From positions 1 to 64,000 of the forward strand of contig JALHIN010000006.1 of NCBI GenBank assembly GCA_022839995.1: a DNA stretch of 64,000 bases, given 5' to 3'. This DNA is from 79-D21 sp022839995. GTDB taxonomy: Bacteria > Synergistota > Synergistia > Synergistales > 79-D21. Numbering within the stretch: the stretch's first letter is position 1; every line of letters begins with the position of its first letter. The notes under the pieces are model-generated. The model was not told the DNA's origin. It did not search any database and worked only from the letters and a program-made list of their open reading frames with translations. Below, in pieces: positions 1-8,135 of the stretch. The position numbers were made by a program, and so were the translations under genes.

Positions 1-151
1 GCTCCTGGTGAGGGAAGTGAGGCTGTCGGCGGGGGCAGGGTTCGTGGTGCCCATCTGCGGGACGATCATGACCATGCCGGGGCTTCCGAAGCACCCCGCT
101 GCGGAGTTCATCGACGTGGACGAGCAGGGGCGCATCACGGGTCTGTTCTAG
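1..151 (+). CDS. fhs: Formate-tetrahydrofolate ligase, C-terminal end only
   Basis: This is the last 49 codons of a gene cut by the left edge; the reading frame starts at base 2 and ends with TAG at 149-151. The visible tail contains REVRLSAGAGF, IMTMPGLPK and a terminal EQGRITGLF, which is the typical end of formate-THF ligase (Fhs). The enzyme makes 10-formyl-tetrahydrofolate from formate, THF and ATP in cytosolic one-carbon metabolism. The assignment rests only on this conserved tail, but the match is strong. A terminator follows directly. Confidence 0.88.
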   Translation, partial: LLVREVRLSAGAGFVVPICGTIMTMPGLPKHPAAEFIDVDEQGRITGLF

Positions 152-172
152 GAGCTCGGATTCTCCAAATAC

Positions 173-209
173 AAAAAATGGAGGCGGGAATTTCCCGCCT
201 CCATTTTTT
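173..209. terminator. Bidirectional intrinsic terminator between fhs and the TAXI gene
   Basis: An 18-base arm (173-190) is perfectly complementary to 192-209, with a G+C-rich centre (GGAGGCGGGAA) flanked by six A on the left and six T on the right. It therefore reads as stem plus T-run in both directions and can end both fhs (+) and the convergent solute-binding protein gene (-). Confidence 0.9.
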
Positions 210-223
210 GTCGAAGGGGTAAT

Positions 224-1186
224 TTACTTGATTTCCGGGACCTTGATCTTGGCTTCCTTGTAGTACTTCGCCGCCCCCGGGTGAACCGGAACGGTGATCC
301 CGTTCATGGCGGTTTCCGGGGTAATCAGCTTCGCCTTGGCGTGGACGTTCTGAATTTCCCCGATGTGCGTCCAGAAGGCCTTAGTGAAATCGTAGACCAC
401 TTTGTCGGGAACCTTTGCGTCGACCACAAGGATGGCCATGACGGCCGGAGTGTGCGTGTCTGTCGTTACGCCCTTATAGGTGTTTGCAGGAATGACGCTG
501 GGAACGAAGAAGGGGCTGTCCTTCCTCAGTTTTTCAAGGGTCGCCTTGTCAAAGCTCACGAGGGTGATTTCCTTCGTGGTGGCTAGGTCCATGACGGATG
601 CGGTCGGATAGCCAGCGACGACAAACCCGGCATCGATCTGGTTGTCCTTGAAGCGTTGAGTGGTCGCGTTGAAGTCAAGGAAGTCGACCTTCATGTCAGA
701 ATACTTCAAGCCCGCCGAAAGGAAAATCGCGCTTACGTCAGCCTGGACTCCGGAACCCGGGGCTCCTACGGAAACGCGCTTACCCTTCAGGTCGGAGAGT
801 GTCTTGATGCCGGCGCTCTTCAGGGCGATCAGCTGGACATGCTCAGGATAAAGGGAGGCAACGGCCCGCACGTTCTTGAACTCTTCCTTGAACATTGCCT
901 TTCCCTTGTAGGCCCAGTAAGCGGTATCGTTCTGGACCATGGCCATCTCGATCTTATGGGTGCCGATCAGGTTGAGGTTCGCGACGGAAGCGTTCCCGGT
1001 CTCTGCGGTCACCTGGAGATCCGGGGCGTACTTGCTGACAACCTGGGCAATACCTCCGCCGATGGGGTAATAGGTCCCGCCGGTTCCGCCCGTTGCAATC
1101 GATACAAAGGTCTTGGCCGACGCACCGCCTGCAACCAACCCGATCACCATGAGGGCAGCCAACGAAAGGAACAGGATTTTCTTCAT
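224..1186 (-). CDS. TAXI-family TRAP transporter solute-binding protein
   Basis: A 320-residue secreted binding protein. Residues 1-24 form a signal peptide (MKK, a hydrophobic core, then GGASA). The mature start carries the TGGTGGTYYPIGGG segment typical of TAXI proteins (TRAP-associated extracytoplasmic immunogenic proteins). Such proteins capture small acids or amino acids outside the membrane and pass them to a DctQM-type permease; no permease gene is in the window. The ligand cannot be told from the sequence. An AAGGAGG ribosome site (complement at 1197-1205) precedes the ATG. The gene is divergent from hutP and appears monocistronic. Confidence 0.9.
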   Translation of the reverse strand: MKKILFLSLAALMVIGLVAGGASAKTFVSIATGGTGGTYYPIGGGIAQVVSKYAPDLQVTAETGNASVANLNLIGTHKIEMAMVQNDTAYWAYKGKAMFKEEFKNVRAVASLYPEHVQLIALKSAGIKTLSDLKGKRVSVGAPGSGVQADVSAIFLSAGLKYSDMKVDFLDFNATTQRFKDNQIDAGFVVAGYPTASVMDLATTKEITLVSFDKATLEKLRKDSPFFVPSVIPANTYKGVTTDTHTPAVMAILVVDAKVPDKVVYDFTKAFWTHIGEIQNVHAKAKLITPETAMNGITVPVHPGAAKYYKEAKIKVPEIK

Positions 1187-1345
1187 AAAGCGAACTCCTC
1201 CTTTTAAAGAATTTTTTAAACTAGCCCTGCTTTGAAGAATAACACGGCGAAAAAGTGGGAAAAAAGCTTTGCTACCTTACCCCATACTTTACCATCAAAA
1301 TGGAGGATTCTCAACTGCACCGCGGAGAAGTCGAAAGGCATGCGT

Positions 1346-1351
1346 TATAAT
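1346..1351 (+). promoter_or_regulatory. Possible -10 box of the hutP promoter
   Basis: A perfect TATAAT lies 46 bases before the hutP ATG, but no convincing -35 hexamer is found 16-18 bases upstream. The rest of the 1187-1397 intergenic region holds the divergent ribosome site of the TAXI gene and a weak minus-strand TATTCT (complement at 1236-1241) that might be its -10 box. Confidence 0.35.
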
Positions 1352-1397
1352 ATTCCCGTTTCAGGGAAGGGTCGGAGAGAGGGAGGTCTTTCAAGGA

Positions 1398-1940
1398 ATG
1401 AAACTCAGGGAACTTTTCGCGGTAAGGGAAGTTCGGCAGAATTCGCAACAAACCAGTTCCCCCTGGGAGGAAGCCGGACAGCAGGAGAATCCTATCCGTG
1501 GTTTCGAGTTGCCGATCAAGTTACGCTTTACGGAAGAAAGCCAGGTTGGAAGAGCGGCTTTGCTTCTTTCGTGCACCACGGACAAGAAGTCAGAGGAAGA
1601 ATTGAAAGCCTTACTCAACCACGAAGGATGGAAAGCCGTCGCGACGGAGGTCGGCGGGGTGGCAAGCGATCTCCCGCAAAAAATCACGCGGGCCCTGGTC
1701 GGGGCTGCCCTGAATGCCGGAGTCGTCGACAAGAATCCAAGGGAGATGCATGCCCTGATGCACGCGGCGCTCGAAGCGATCAACGGCTTCGTTTCTCTCG
1801 GGACCCTGGAAGCCAGCATCGGCGCAAAAATGGCGATCGTCCGAAACCGGAAGTGGATCGCCGTTTCCATGGTCGGAGACACCGCCTACCATGCAGTGGC
1901 CCACCACGAGAGGTGCGGCCTGGGGGTCATGCACATCTGA
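1398..1940 (+). CDS. hutP: HutP-family RNA-binding regulator
   Basis: A 180-residue protein. In Bacillus, HutP is a histidine- and metal-dependent RNA-binding antiterminator of the histidine-utilisation operon. From residue 50 onward this protein follows the HutP fold: VGRAALLLSC, a KITRALVGAALNAG helix, the HALMHAALEA metal-ligand helix (H118, H122), LEASIGAKMAIVR, and the C-terminal GLGVMHI. I chose the ATG at 1398, after GGGAGG at 1381-1386, because the upstream in-frame extension to 1269 lacks family similarity. The first 45 residues are poorly conserved. No hut genes are nearby, so its target is unknown. Confidence 0.85.
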   Translation: MKLRELFAVREVRQNSQQTSSPWEEAGQQENPIRGFELPIKLRFTEESQVGRAALLLSCTTDKKSEEELKALLNHEGWKAVATEVGGVASDLPQKITRALVGAALNAGVVDKNPREMHALMHAALEAINGFVSLGTLEASIGAKMAIVRNRKWIAVSMVGDTAYHAVAHHERCGLGVMHI

Positions 1941-1948
1941 GCTTTCCC

Positions 1949-1977
1949 TTGCCATAGGCGAGGGTCTGTGATAGAGT
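1949..1977 (+). promoter_or_regulatory. Sigma-70-type promoter of rpmE
   Basis: TTGCCA (1949-1954) is separated by 17 bases from TAGAGT (1972-1977), which is preceded by an extended -10 TG (1969-1970). The spacing and the short leader to the GTG at 2026 fit an rpmE promoter; the -10 box is imperfect. Confidence 0.5.
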
Positions 1978-2025
1978 TTTCTTCTGCGTGTAGTCTTAGA
2001 AAAGTCTGTTTGGAGGTGCTCCACC

Positions 2026-2262
2026 GTGAAAAAGGACATCCATCCCCGCTACGAGGAGTGCAAGGTTGTCTGCGCTTGCGGCAACACGTTCGAAACTCGC
2101 TCGACGAGCAAGGAACTGAAGGTTGTGGTCTGCAACGCCTGTCATCCGTTCTATACGGGAAAGAAAGGACGCTTTGTGTCCGCAGAGGCAGGGCGGCTCG
2201 AAAAATTCCAAAAAAAGTATGCCGGAGTGGATTACGGGCAGAGGAAAGAAGAAGAGAATTAG
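2026..2262 (+). CDS. rpmE: 50S ribosomal protein L31, zinc-binding type
   Basis: A 78-residue protein of the large ribosomal subunit. C16, C18, C36 and C39 (a CxC and CxxC pair) form the zinc ribbon of the C+ form of L31, as opposed to the cysteine-free paralogue made under zinc starvation. The segment NACHPFYTGKK is family-typical. Translation starts at GTG 2026 behind TGGAGGTG (2011-2018). The gene has its own promoter-like sequence and terminator, so it is probably monocistronic. Confidence 0.97.
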   Translation: MKKDIHPRYEECKVVCACGNTFETRSTSKELKVVVCNACHPFYTGKKGRFVSAEAGRLEKFQKKYAGVDYGQRKEEEN

Positions 2263-2285
2263 GGGGAGCGCAAGCTCCCCTTTTT
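2263..2285 (+). terminator. Intrinsic terminator of rpmE
   Basis: GGGGAGC (2263-2269) pairs with GCTCCCC (2274-2280) across a GCAA tetraloop, followed by five T. It starts immediately after the rpmE stop codon. Confidence 0.9.
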
Positions 2286-2307
2286 CATAACGAAAGGAAG
2301 CGAAGCG

Positions 2308-3003
2308 ATGTCCCCACTTGTTGAATTGATCACCTGTACACCCGAACCGGACAGGCTTGTTGCAGCCGCTGCGCGCCTCTGCTACAGCCCCGGATCGGCA
2401 AGCGGGCTCGTTTCCGATCTGAAGGCCGATGAGGCGGATCGCCTGTTGAAACATCTTGCTCGAAGCGGGCACCTGTCGCCCTTCGAGCACGCCTCGTTCG
2501 TTTTTGCGGTAGACGGGATTAGCCGGGCTTGTTCCCACCAGCTTGTTCGGCACCGGATCGCGAGCTTCAGCCAGCAAAGCCAGAGATACGTCCGCGCAGA
2601 AACTCCCGAAATCGTGACCCCGAAGACGGTCGAAAGGGATCCCGGTGCTCTTCCCATCTTTGAGGAGGCGATCAGGAATGCTTACGCCGCCTACGGGAAA
2701 CTCCTGGCTCTCGGAGTTCCCCAGGAAGACGCCCGCTACGTCCTGCCCAATGCGTGTGCGACACATCTCGTTGTCACGATGAACGCCAGGGAGCTTCTTC
2801 ATTTTTTCTCCCTCCGGTTGTGCAAAAGAGCCCAGTGGGAAATCCGGGAAGTTGCCAGGCAGATGCTTTGCCTCGCAAGAGGAAAGGCTCCAGGCCTTTT
2901 TGCCGCCGCAGGTCCGGGTTGCCTGACCCGGGGAGGTTGTGTGGAGGCGAGGCCCTGTGGGGAGCCCTATTCCAGTATGGAGGAACTCCTTGAGAAACCT
3001 TAG
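2308..3003 (+). CDS. thyX: Flavin-dependent thymidylate synthase ThyX
   Basis: A 231-residue FAD enzyme that methylates dUMP to dTMP using methylene-THF and NAD(P)H. The defining RHRx7S motif is intact (R81-H82-R83 to S91), followed by QRYV. The upstream FEHASFVF segment is also typical. ThyX replaces ThyA in many anaerobes. The next gene begins inside its 3' end, so the two are probably translated together. Confidence 0.96.
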   Translation: MSPLVELITCTPEPDRLVAAAARLCYSPGSASGLVSDLKADEADRLLKHLARSGHLSPFEHASFVFAVDGISRACSHQLVRHRIASFSQQSQRYVRAETPEIVTPKTVERDPGALPIFEEAIRNAYAAYGKLLALGVPQEDARYVLPNACATHLVVTMNARELLHFFSLRLCKRAQWEIREVARQMLCLARGKAPGLFAAAGPGCLTRGGCVEARPCGEPYSSMEELLEKP

Positions 3004-3958
3004 CATCGTTCTGCATTTTCTGCAGGACTGCCTCACGGCGTGCGGGGCTTCTGCCGAAAAGCGCGATAGGCTTCCGATAGGCGGACAAGCTGTCATTGAA
3101 GGGGTCCTCATGAGGGGTAGAGAAAGGTGGGCCGTCGCGGTCCGTCAGGAAGACGGAGCCCTTTTTCAAAAGGTTTGGCCGAACATTCCCTGGGCAGCCT
3201 CCGGGATTTGGAAATTTCCGGTTTTCAGGGGGCTGGCGACGATGGCCGAAATGCTGACGGTTGGGTACAAGGCTCTGGCGCTTTCCGCGGAGGTGGCGCT
3301 AGGAGAGGACGGCAAGGTCTCCGCCTGGGAAATGGCTCTCACGGTCGGGATCGCTCTTTCCCTTGTCGTGGCCCTCTTTATCGCATTGCCGGTTTGGCTG
3401 ACGGACCGCCTCTACGGCGAGAACTGGGGAAGCTCCTGGGAAGGGAGAATCCTCGAGGGCCTGGTTCGTGCGGCGGTTTTTGTCGCCTACATCGCCGTGA
3501 TTGGGCTCTGGAAGGATATGAAGAGGGTGTTTGAATACCACGGTGCCGAGCACAAGGTGATCAATGCATACGAAGCGGGACTTCCCCTGGATACGATGAG
3601 TTCCGTGAAATCGAGTTCCCGGTTTCACCTGCGATGCGGGACTTCCTTCCTACTCGTCCTTGTTGCGGTCAGCATCGTTGTATTCGCGCTAGCCGGAAAC
3701 GGTCCGATCGCCTGGAGGATCGGCAGCCGCCTCCTCCTTTTTCCTCTTGTGATCGGACTCGCATACGAAATCATCCGAGGGGCGTCAAGCTTCCCGAAGG
3801 CTGGAAAATGGATCCTGCTCCCGACCCTCTGGATTCAATACCTCACAACGAGGGAGCCGGAGGAGGGGCAGATGGCGGTCGCACGGAAAGCCCTTGAGCT
3901 TGCCCTCGGGGGCGAAGAGGGGAAAGGAGCGGCCCCCATTGAAGTGGTGGAGGGATAA
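2990..3958 (+). CDS. DUF1385 (YqhQ-like) membrane protein
   Basis: A 322-residue integral membrane protein. The N-terminal IGGQAVIEGVLMRG motif defines DUF1385, a family of unknown function often found beside prfA and prmC, as here. Hydrophobic segments lie around the ALTVGIALSLVVALF, AAVFVAYIAVIGLW, LLVLVAVSIVVFAL and LLFPLVIGLAYEI stretches. The motif EYHGAEHK near the middle contains possible metal-binding His and Glu. I chose TTG 2990, behind GGAGG at 2979-2983, giving a 14-base overlap with thyX; a GTG at 2939 is possible but less well placed. It probably works in the cytoplasmic membrane; its role is unknown. Confidence 0.85.
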   Translation: MRNLSIVLHFLQDCLTACGASAEKRDRLPIGGQAVIEGVLMRGRERWAVAVRQEDGALFQKVWPNIPWAASGIWKFPVFRGLATMAEMLTVGYKALALSAEVALGEDGKVSAWEMALTVGIALSLVVALFIALPVWLTDRLYGENWGSSWEGRILEGLVRAAVFVAYIAVIGLWKDMKRVFEYHGAEHKVINAYEAGLPLDTMSSVKSSSRFHLRCGTSFLLVLVAVSIVVFALAGNGPIAWRIGSRLLLFPLVIGLAYEIIRGASSFPKAGKWILLPTLWIQYLTTREPEEGQMAVARKALELALGGEEGKGAAPIEVVEG

Positions 3959-3961
3959 CGG

Positions 3962-5035
3962 ATGGATTTTGTGAAGAAACTCGAGGAAGTCGAAAAAACC
4001 TACATCGAGCTAGAACGGCTCATGACCTTACCCGAAGTGGTTGGAAACCCCCAGGAGCTCCAAAGGATCGCCAAGAAGCACTCGGATCTTTCTGAGATTG
4101 TGGACGCCTTTCGGAGGTACGAAGGTGCCCGCAGGGAGTTGAAGGAAGCCCGGGAGCTTTTTGACACCGAAGAAAGTGAAATGAAAGAAATGGCCAGGGA
4201 AGAGATCGCAAGGCTGGAAAGCCTCATCACCGAGTTGGAAAGCCGGATCGCTGTCCTGCTGATCCCGAAGGATCCGAACGATGACCGAAGCGTGATCATC
4301 GAGATCAGGGCGGGTGCGGGAGGAGAGGAAGCCGCGCTTTTTGCCGCAAACCTTTACCGCATGTATGCCCGCTTTGCCGAGAGGCAGGGATGGTCCACGG
4401 AACTGCTGACCCTGAACGAAACGGGGATCGGGGGATTCAAGGAAGTTGCTTTCAGGATCCCGAACGAAGGAGCCTACAGCCAATTGAAATACGAGAGCGG
4501 CGTGCACCGGGTCCAGCGCGTTCCTGTGACTGAGGCAAGCGGGAGGATCCATACCTCGACGGCCACCGTGGCCGTATTGCCAGAAGCGGATGAGGTCGAC
4601 GTCCAGATCAACCCGGAAGACCTGAAGATCGATACCTACAGGGCCAGCGGGGCTGGAGGCCAATACGTGAACATGACCGACTCCGCGGTGAGGATCACCC
4701 ACATCCCGACGGGAGTGGTCGTTTCCTGCCAGGACGAGCGGTCTCAGCTGAAGAACCGGGTCAAAGCCATGGCCATGCTTCGAGCCAAGCTTTACGACAA
4801 CGAGCTTCAGAAACAGCAGGAAGCACTGGCTTCTGAACGCAGGGGGCAAATCGGAACCGCAGACAGGTCCGAGCGGATTCGAACCTACAACTTCCCGCAG
4901 AACCGCCTCACTGACCACAGGATCGGACTGACGCTCTACAAACTGGACCAGATCATGGACGGGGACCTCCAGGAACTGATCGAAGCCCTCAACCTTGCGG
5001 ACCAGGCTGAAAAACTCAAGACCCTGGAAAGTTAG
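3962..5035 (+). CDS. prfA: Peptide chain release factor 1
   Basis: A 357-residue class I release factor that recognises UAA and UAG and triggers peptidyl-tRNA hydrolysis. The catalytic GGQ is G232-G233-Q234, within SGAGGQYVN. The VPVTEASGRIHTS segment carries the PxT tripeptide of RF1 rather than the SPF of RF2. The N-terminal 100 residues are a charged helical domain. Length is normal. Its methyltransferase gene, prmC, follows 12 bases after the stop. Confidence 0.98.
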   Translation: MDFVKKLEEVEKTYIELERLMTLPEVVGNPQELQRIAKKHSDLSEIVDAFRRYEGARRELKEARELFDTEESEMKEMAREEIARLESLITELESRIAVLLIPKDPNDDRSVIIEIRAGAGGEEAALFAANLYRMYARFAERQGWSTELLTLNETGIGGFKEVAFRIPNEGAYSQLKYESGVHRVQRVPVTEASGRIHTSTATVAVLPEADEVDVQINPEDLKIDTYRASGAGGQYVNMTDSAVRITHIPTGVVVSCQDERSQLKNRVKAMAMLRAKLYDNELQKQQEALASERRGQIGTADRSERIRTYNFPQNRLTDHRIGLTLYKLDQIMDGDLQELIEALNLADQAEKLKTLES

Positions 5036-5047
5036 GGGATTGAAGGC

Positions 5048-5890
5048 ATGAAACGAGGGGAAACCCGATGGGAGGTCCGTGAAAGACTCCGGAAAAGTGG
5101 AATCCCCAGGGCGGACCTGGAAGCCGACATCCTATGTTCGGAAGCCTTCCGGTGTACCCGCGAGGAATTGCTCGCTCACCCCGAGCGTCCGGTAGTGCCC
5201 GACGAGGGGATTCGGCTTCGCACCCTCGTCGAAGCGCGGATAAAGCGCGTTCCCGTGGCCTATCTGAGGGGAAAAGTCTCTTTCTGGGGGCAGGAACTGC
5301 TGGTCGGCCCCGGTTGCCTGGTTCCGCGCCCTGAAACTGAAGTCTTGGTCGAGACTGCGCTTGAGCTTTTCGAAGGGGGGCGCTTCCTAGACTGGGGAAC
5401 GGGGAGCGGGTGCATTGCCCTGGCCCTCCTTTCCGAGCGGGAAGAATCAATGGCCCTGATGATGGAAAAGAGCCCGCTTGCTCTCTCGTGGGCCTGGCGC
5501 AACCTCGTTCGTTCCCCTTTCCGCGATCGGGCCCTCCTCTGGCATGGGGCCTCGATCTCGGGGATTCCCTCTGCCTGGCTTCCCTTCGAATTGATCGTGG
5601 GAAACCCCCCTTACATTCCTTCATCCGAGATCCCCTTGCTCATGGACGACGTCCGGCTTTACGAACCTATCCAGGCGCTGGATGGGGGTGGCGATGGCCT
5701 CCAGCAGGTCAGGAACATCCTGAGAGAGGCAGAAAGCGCCCTCCGCTCCGGCGGGTGGCTTTTGCTTGAGATCGGTGATGAAAAACAGGCCGAGACGCTC
5801 AGGACAATGCCTAACCAGGCTTTCGAGCTGGTTTGGGTCAAAAAGGACCTGGCCGGAAAAGAACGGGTTGCAGTCTGGCGCCGTCGTTAG
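5048..5890 (+). CDS. prmC: Release factor glutamine methyltransferase PrmC
   Basis: A 280-residue SAM-dependent enzyme that methylates the Gln of the release-factor GGQ motif. The substrate-binding NPPY motif is N186-Y189, and the SAM-binding strand is FLDWGTGSGCIALAL. The N-terminal helical domain contains LVPRPETEVLV, typical of PrmC. It sits directly after prfA, its substrate gene. The ribosome site is weak, suggesting coupling to prfA. Confidence 0.95.
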   Translation: MKRGETRWEVRERLRKSGIPRADLEADILCSEAFRCTREELLAHPERPVVPDEGIRLRTLVEARIKRVPVAYLRGKVSFWGQELLVGPGCLVPRPETEVLVETALELFEGGRFLDWGTGSGCIALALLSEREESMALMMEKSPLALSWAWRNLVRSPFRDRALLWHGASISGIPSAWLPFELIVGNPPYIPSSEIPLLMDDVRLYEPIQALDGGGDGLQQVRNILREAESALRSGGWLLLEIGDEKQAETLRTMPNQAFELVWVKKDLAGKERVAVWRRR

Positions 5891-5963
5891 GATTTGCTTA
5901 GAATAGGAGATTAGAGGGGAACCGGCCTTCAGGGCCGTACTTTTCGAGGGAGGACGATCGAAA

Positions 5964-7154
5964 ATGGAAAAAAGGGAGCTCGTCATCATCGGAGCAGGGC
6001 CCGCTGGCTTGACCGCCGCCATCTACGGCAGGCGATCGGGGTTAGATGTGCTGATCCTGGAAAAAGGGTTGCCCGGAGGGCAGATCAATACGACGGATGA
6101 GATTGAAAATTGGCCGGGTGTGAAGCACGCGAGCGGACAGGAACTCGCCGACATGTTCAGGGAACACGCGGAAAAGTTCAACCCGGAGTTCAGGGAAGCC
6201 GAAGTGCAGGCCATCGAGTTCAAGGACGGCAAGAAGCTTGTGATCACGGACAAGGGGGTCGTAGAGGCCCAGGCGATCCTTCTTGCGACCGGGGCGAGCT
6301 TTAAGAAGCAGGGGTGCCCCGGCGAGGCGGAGTTTACCGGCCGTGGCGTGAGCTATTGCGCGGTCTGTGACGGAGCCTTTTTCGAGGAACAGGAGGTCGC
6401 GGTCATCGGGGGAGGGAACACCGCCGTGGAAGAAGCGGTTTACCTGACCCAGTTCGCATCGAAGGTCTACATCATTCACCGCCGCGATTCTTTCAGAGCC
6501 GACAAGATCGCGGTGGAGAGGGCCCTCGGCAACCCGAAGATCGCCGTCATCTGGGATTCCGTCGTGGAGGAAATCCGAGGCACCGATATGGTGGAAAGCT
6601 TGAGCTTGAAAAACGTTAAGACCGGAGAGAGATCCGTTCTCCCCGTTTCCGGTGTTTTCGTGTTCATCGGCAACGAGCCGAATATCGGCTTTTTGAAGCC
6701 CCTGATCGAATCCGGCAGGCTAAAGACCGCCCGAGGTGGATGGATCAAGGTGAACGAAAGAATGGAGACCTCGATCGAAGGTCTTTTCGCTGCCGGAGAC
6801 CTGATCGACAAATACCTCAGGCAAGTCGTCACTGCAGCCGGGGATGGGGCGACAGCCGCCATGGCGGCTTACGCCTACATTTCCGAGCAGGTTCACCTGG
6901 AGGGAAAGCTTCTTGAACCGGAAGAGGTCACCGCGGTTTTCTTTTCAAGCGTAGACGAGGCACAGGTGAAGCTCGCCGCCGAGATCGAAGCGAGCCCCGA
7001 ATGGGACCGGGTGGTTCTCGTGGACGGTTACAAGAACTCGCGGATGGCCGAGAAACTGCAGGTCCAGTCTTTTCCTACCGCTTTGAAGATTCGGAAAGGC
7101 GAGGTCGTCGGGCGGACGGAGATCCGTTCCGCGGAGGAATTGAAGGGCCTGTAG
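5964..7154 (+). CDS. Thioredoxin reductase-like protein with degenerate thioredoxin-fold C-terminus
   Basis: A 396-residue flavoprotein. Residues 1-310 are a thioredoxin reductase: FAD motif GAGPAG near 10-15, the redox pair C132-AV-C135 (CAVC), NAD(P)H motif GGGNTA at 149-154, and an AAGD FAD motif near the end of this part. A normal TrxB ends at about 310 residues. Here roughly 80 further residues form a thioredoxin-like fold (AVFFSSVDEA, VVLVDGY, VQSFPTALKIRKGE). The cis-Pro of SFPT is kept, but SSVDEA stands where WCGPC would be, so it cannot do normal dithiol exchange. A GGGAGGA site precedes the ATG. A weak hairpin (5923-5937) lies in the 73-base upstream gap. Confidence 0.88.
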   Translation: MEKRELVIIGAGPAGLTAAIYGRRSGLDVLILEKGLPGGQINTTDEIENWPGVKHASGQELADMFREHAEKFNPEFREAEVQAIEFKDGKKLVITDKGVVEAQAILLATGASFKKQGCPGEAEFTGRGVSYCAVCDGAFFEEQEVAVIGGGNTAVEEAVYLTQFASKVYIIHRRDSFRADKIAVERALGNPKIAVIWDSVVEEIRGTDMVESLSLKNVKTGERSVLPVSGVFVFIGNEPNIGFLKPLIESGRLKTARGGWIKVNERMETSIEGLFAAGDLIDKYLRQVVTAAGDGATAAMAAYAYISEQVHLEGKLLEPEEVTAVFFSSVDEAQVKLAAEIEASPEWDRVVLVDGYKNSRMAEKLQVQSFPTALKIRKGEVVGRTEIRSAEELKGL

Positions 7155-7187
7155 AAGGGAAGGAGCACCGCCAAAGGGGGGTTGTCC

Positions 7188-8120
7188 TTGATCGTCACAG
7201 TCACGCTGAATCCAGCAGTCGACGAGGAGTATGTCGTTCCTGAATTCCGGCCCGGGGGGTGGTTTCGAGTCTCGCGGGTGCAGCGTTCGCCCGGGGGTAA
7301 AGGAATCAACGTTTCCCTGGTTCTCAAGCAGCTGGGGGTGGAAACCGCGGCTATGGGATTCCTTGCCGGTTTCAGCGGAGAATATGTCAGGGACGTCCTG
7401 AGAAAGGCCCAGATCACGACGAACTTCCTTCATGTCCGCGGCGAAACCCGGACCAATGTCTATATCGTAGACGAGGTCGGGAAAGTCGAAACCGGCCTGG
7501 CGGAACCCGGCCCCTACATCAGCGAAGAGGAAATCTCCCGCTTCCTTTCGAACTACGAGCGGATCCTCAAAAGAACGGAACTGGTGGTGCTGGGAGGGTC
7601 TCTCCCTCCCGGTGTCCCCCAGGACTTTTACTGCGAGCTGATCCGGATCGCCAAGCAAAGGGAGATCCCGACCCTCATCGATGCGGCGGGAGCGCCCCTT
7701 CTGGCGGCCCTCGACGAAGGGCCGACCTACGCAAAAGTGGACCAGAGATTCATGGGTGCCTATGAGGGAGTCGCCTTGAACAGCCTTGACAACCTCATCG
7801 AAGCGGTCCAAAGGGTTCACTCTCACGGGGTCGAATGGGTGATCGCCTCCTACAGGACCTATGGGAACGTGTTTTGTACGCCGGAAGGCGTTTTCCTGGC
7901 AGAGTTCGACCGGAAGGGGATCGTTTCCATGTTCGGCTCCGGGGAAGCGCTGATTGCCGGGTTGATCGTCGCTGGCCAGGAAGGGATGGAAACGATGGAC
8001 AGGATCGTTTTCGGCATGGCCGCGGCCCTTGAAAATGCTCTTCATGTGGAAAAGGGAGTCAAGGACCGTGCGGCCGTAGAAAAACAGATTCCCCGAATCC
8101 GCCTTGAAAGGCTTCTGTAG
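7188..8120 (+). CDS. PfkB-family sugar kinase homologue (FruK-like) with altered catalytic motif
   Basis: A 310-residue member of the ribokinase/PfkB family, closest in layout to 1-phosphofructokinase and tagatose-6-phosphate kinase. The N-terminus (IVTVTLNPAVDEEY), GGKGINVSLVLKQLG and LGGSLPPGVP are well conserved and would bind a phosphosugar. The ATP-side motifs differ: the usual GAGD is GSGE (Glu at residue 253), and the usual KPN is KVD. Either the enzyme has changed nucleotide chemistry or it is a non-catalytic sensor. I chose TTG 7188 because it reproduces the family N-terminus and sits 8 bases after the AAAGGGGGG site; TTG 7182 is also possible. Confidence 0.78.
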   Translation: MIVTVTLNPAVDEEYVVPEFRPGGWFRVSRVQRSPGGKGINVSLVLKQLGVETAAMGFLAGFSGEYVRDVLRKAQITTNFLHVRGETRTNVYIVDEVGKVETGLAEPGPYISEEEISRFLSNYERILKRTELVVLGGSLPPGVPQDFYCELIRIAKQREIPTLIDAAGAPLLAALDEGPTYAKVDQRFMGAYEGVALNSLDNLIEAVQRVHSHGVEWVIASYRTYGNVFCTPEGVFLAEFDRKGIVSMFGSGEALIAGLIVAGQEGMETMDRIVFGMAAALENALHVEKGVKDRAAVEKQIPRIRLERLL

Positions 8121-8135
8121 GAAGGGGCAATCGAA

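Noticed and set aside
1269..1397. In-frame N-terminal extension of HutP upstream of ATG 1398
   Set aside because: It runs through the -10-like TATAAT, has no ribosome site and shows no family similarity.
5923..5941. A 5-pair hairpin before the thioredoxin-reductase-like gene as a terminator
   Set aside because: The stem is short and only four T follow after a break, so it is not convincing.
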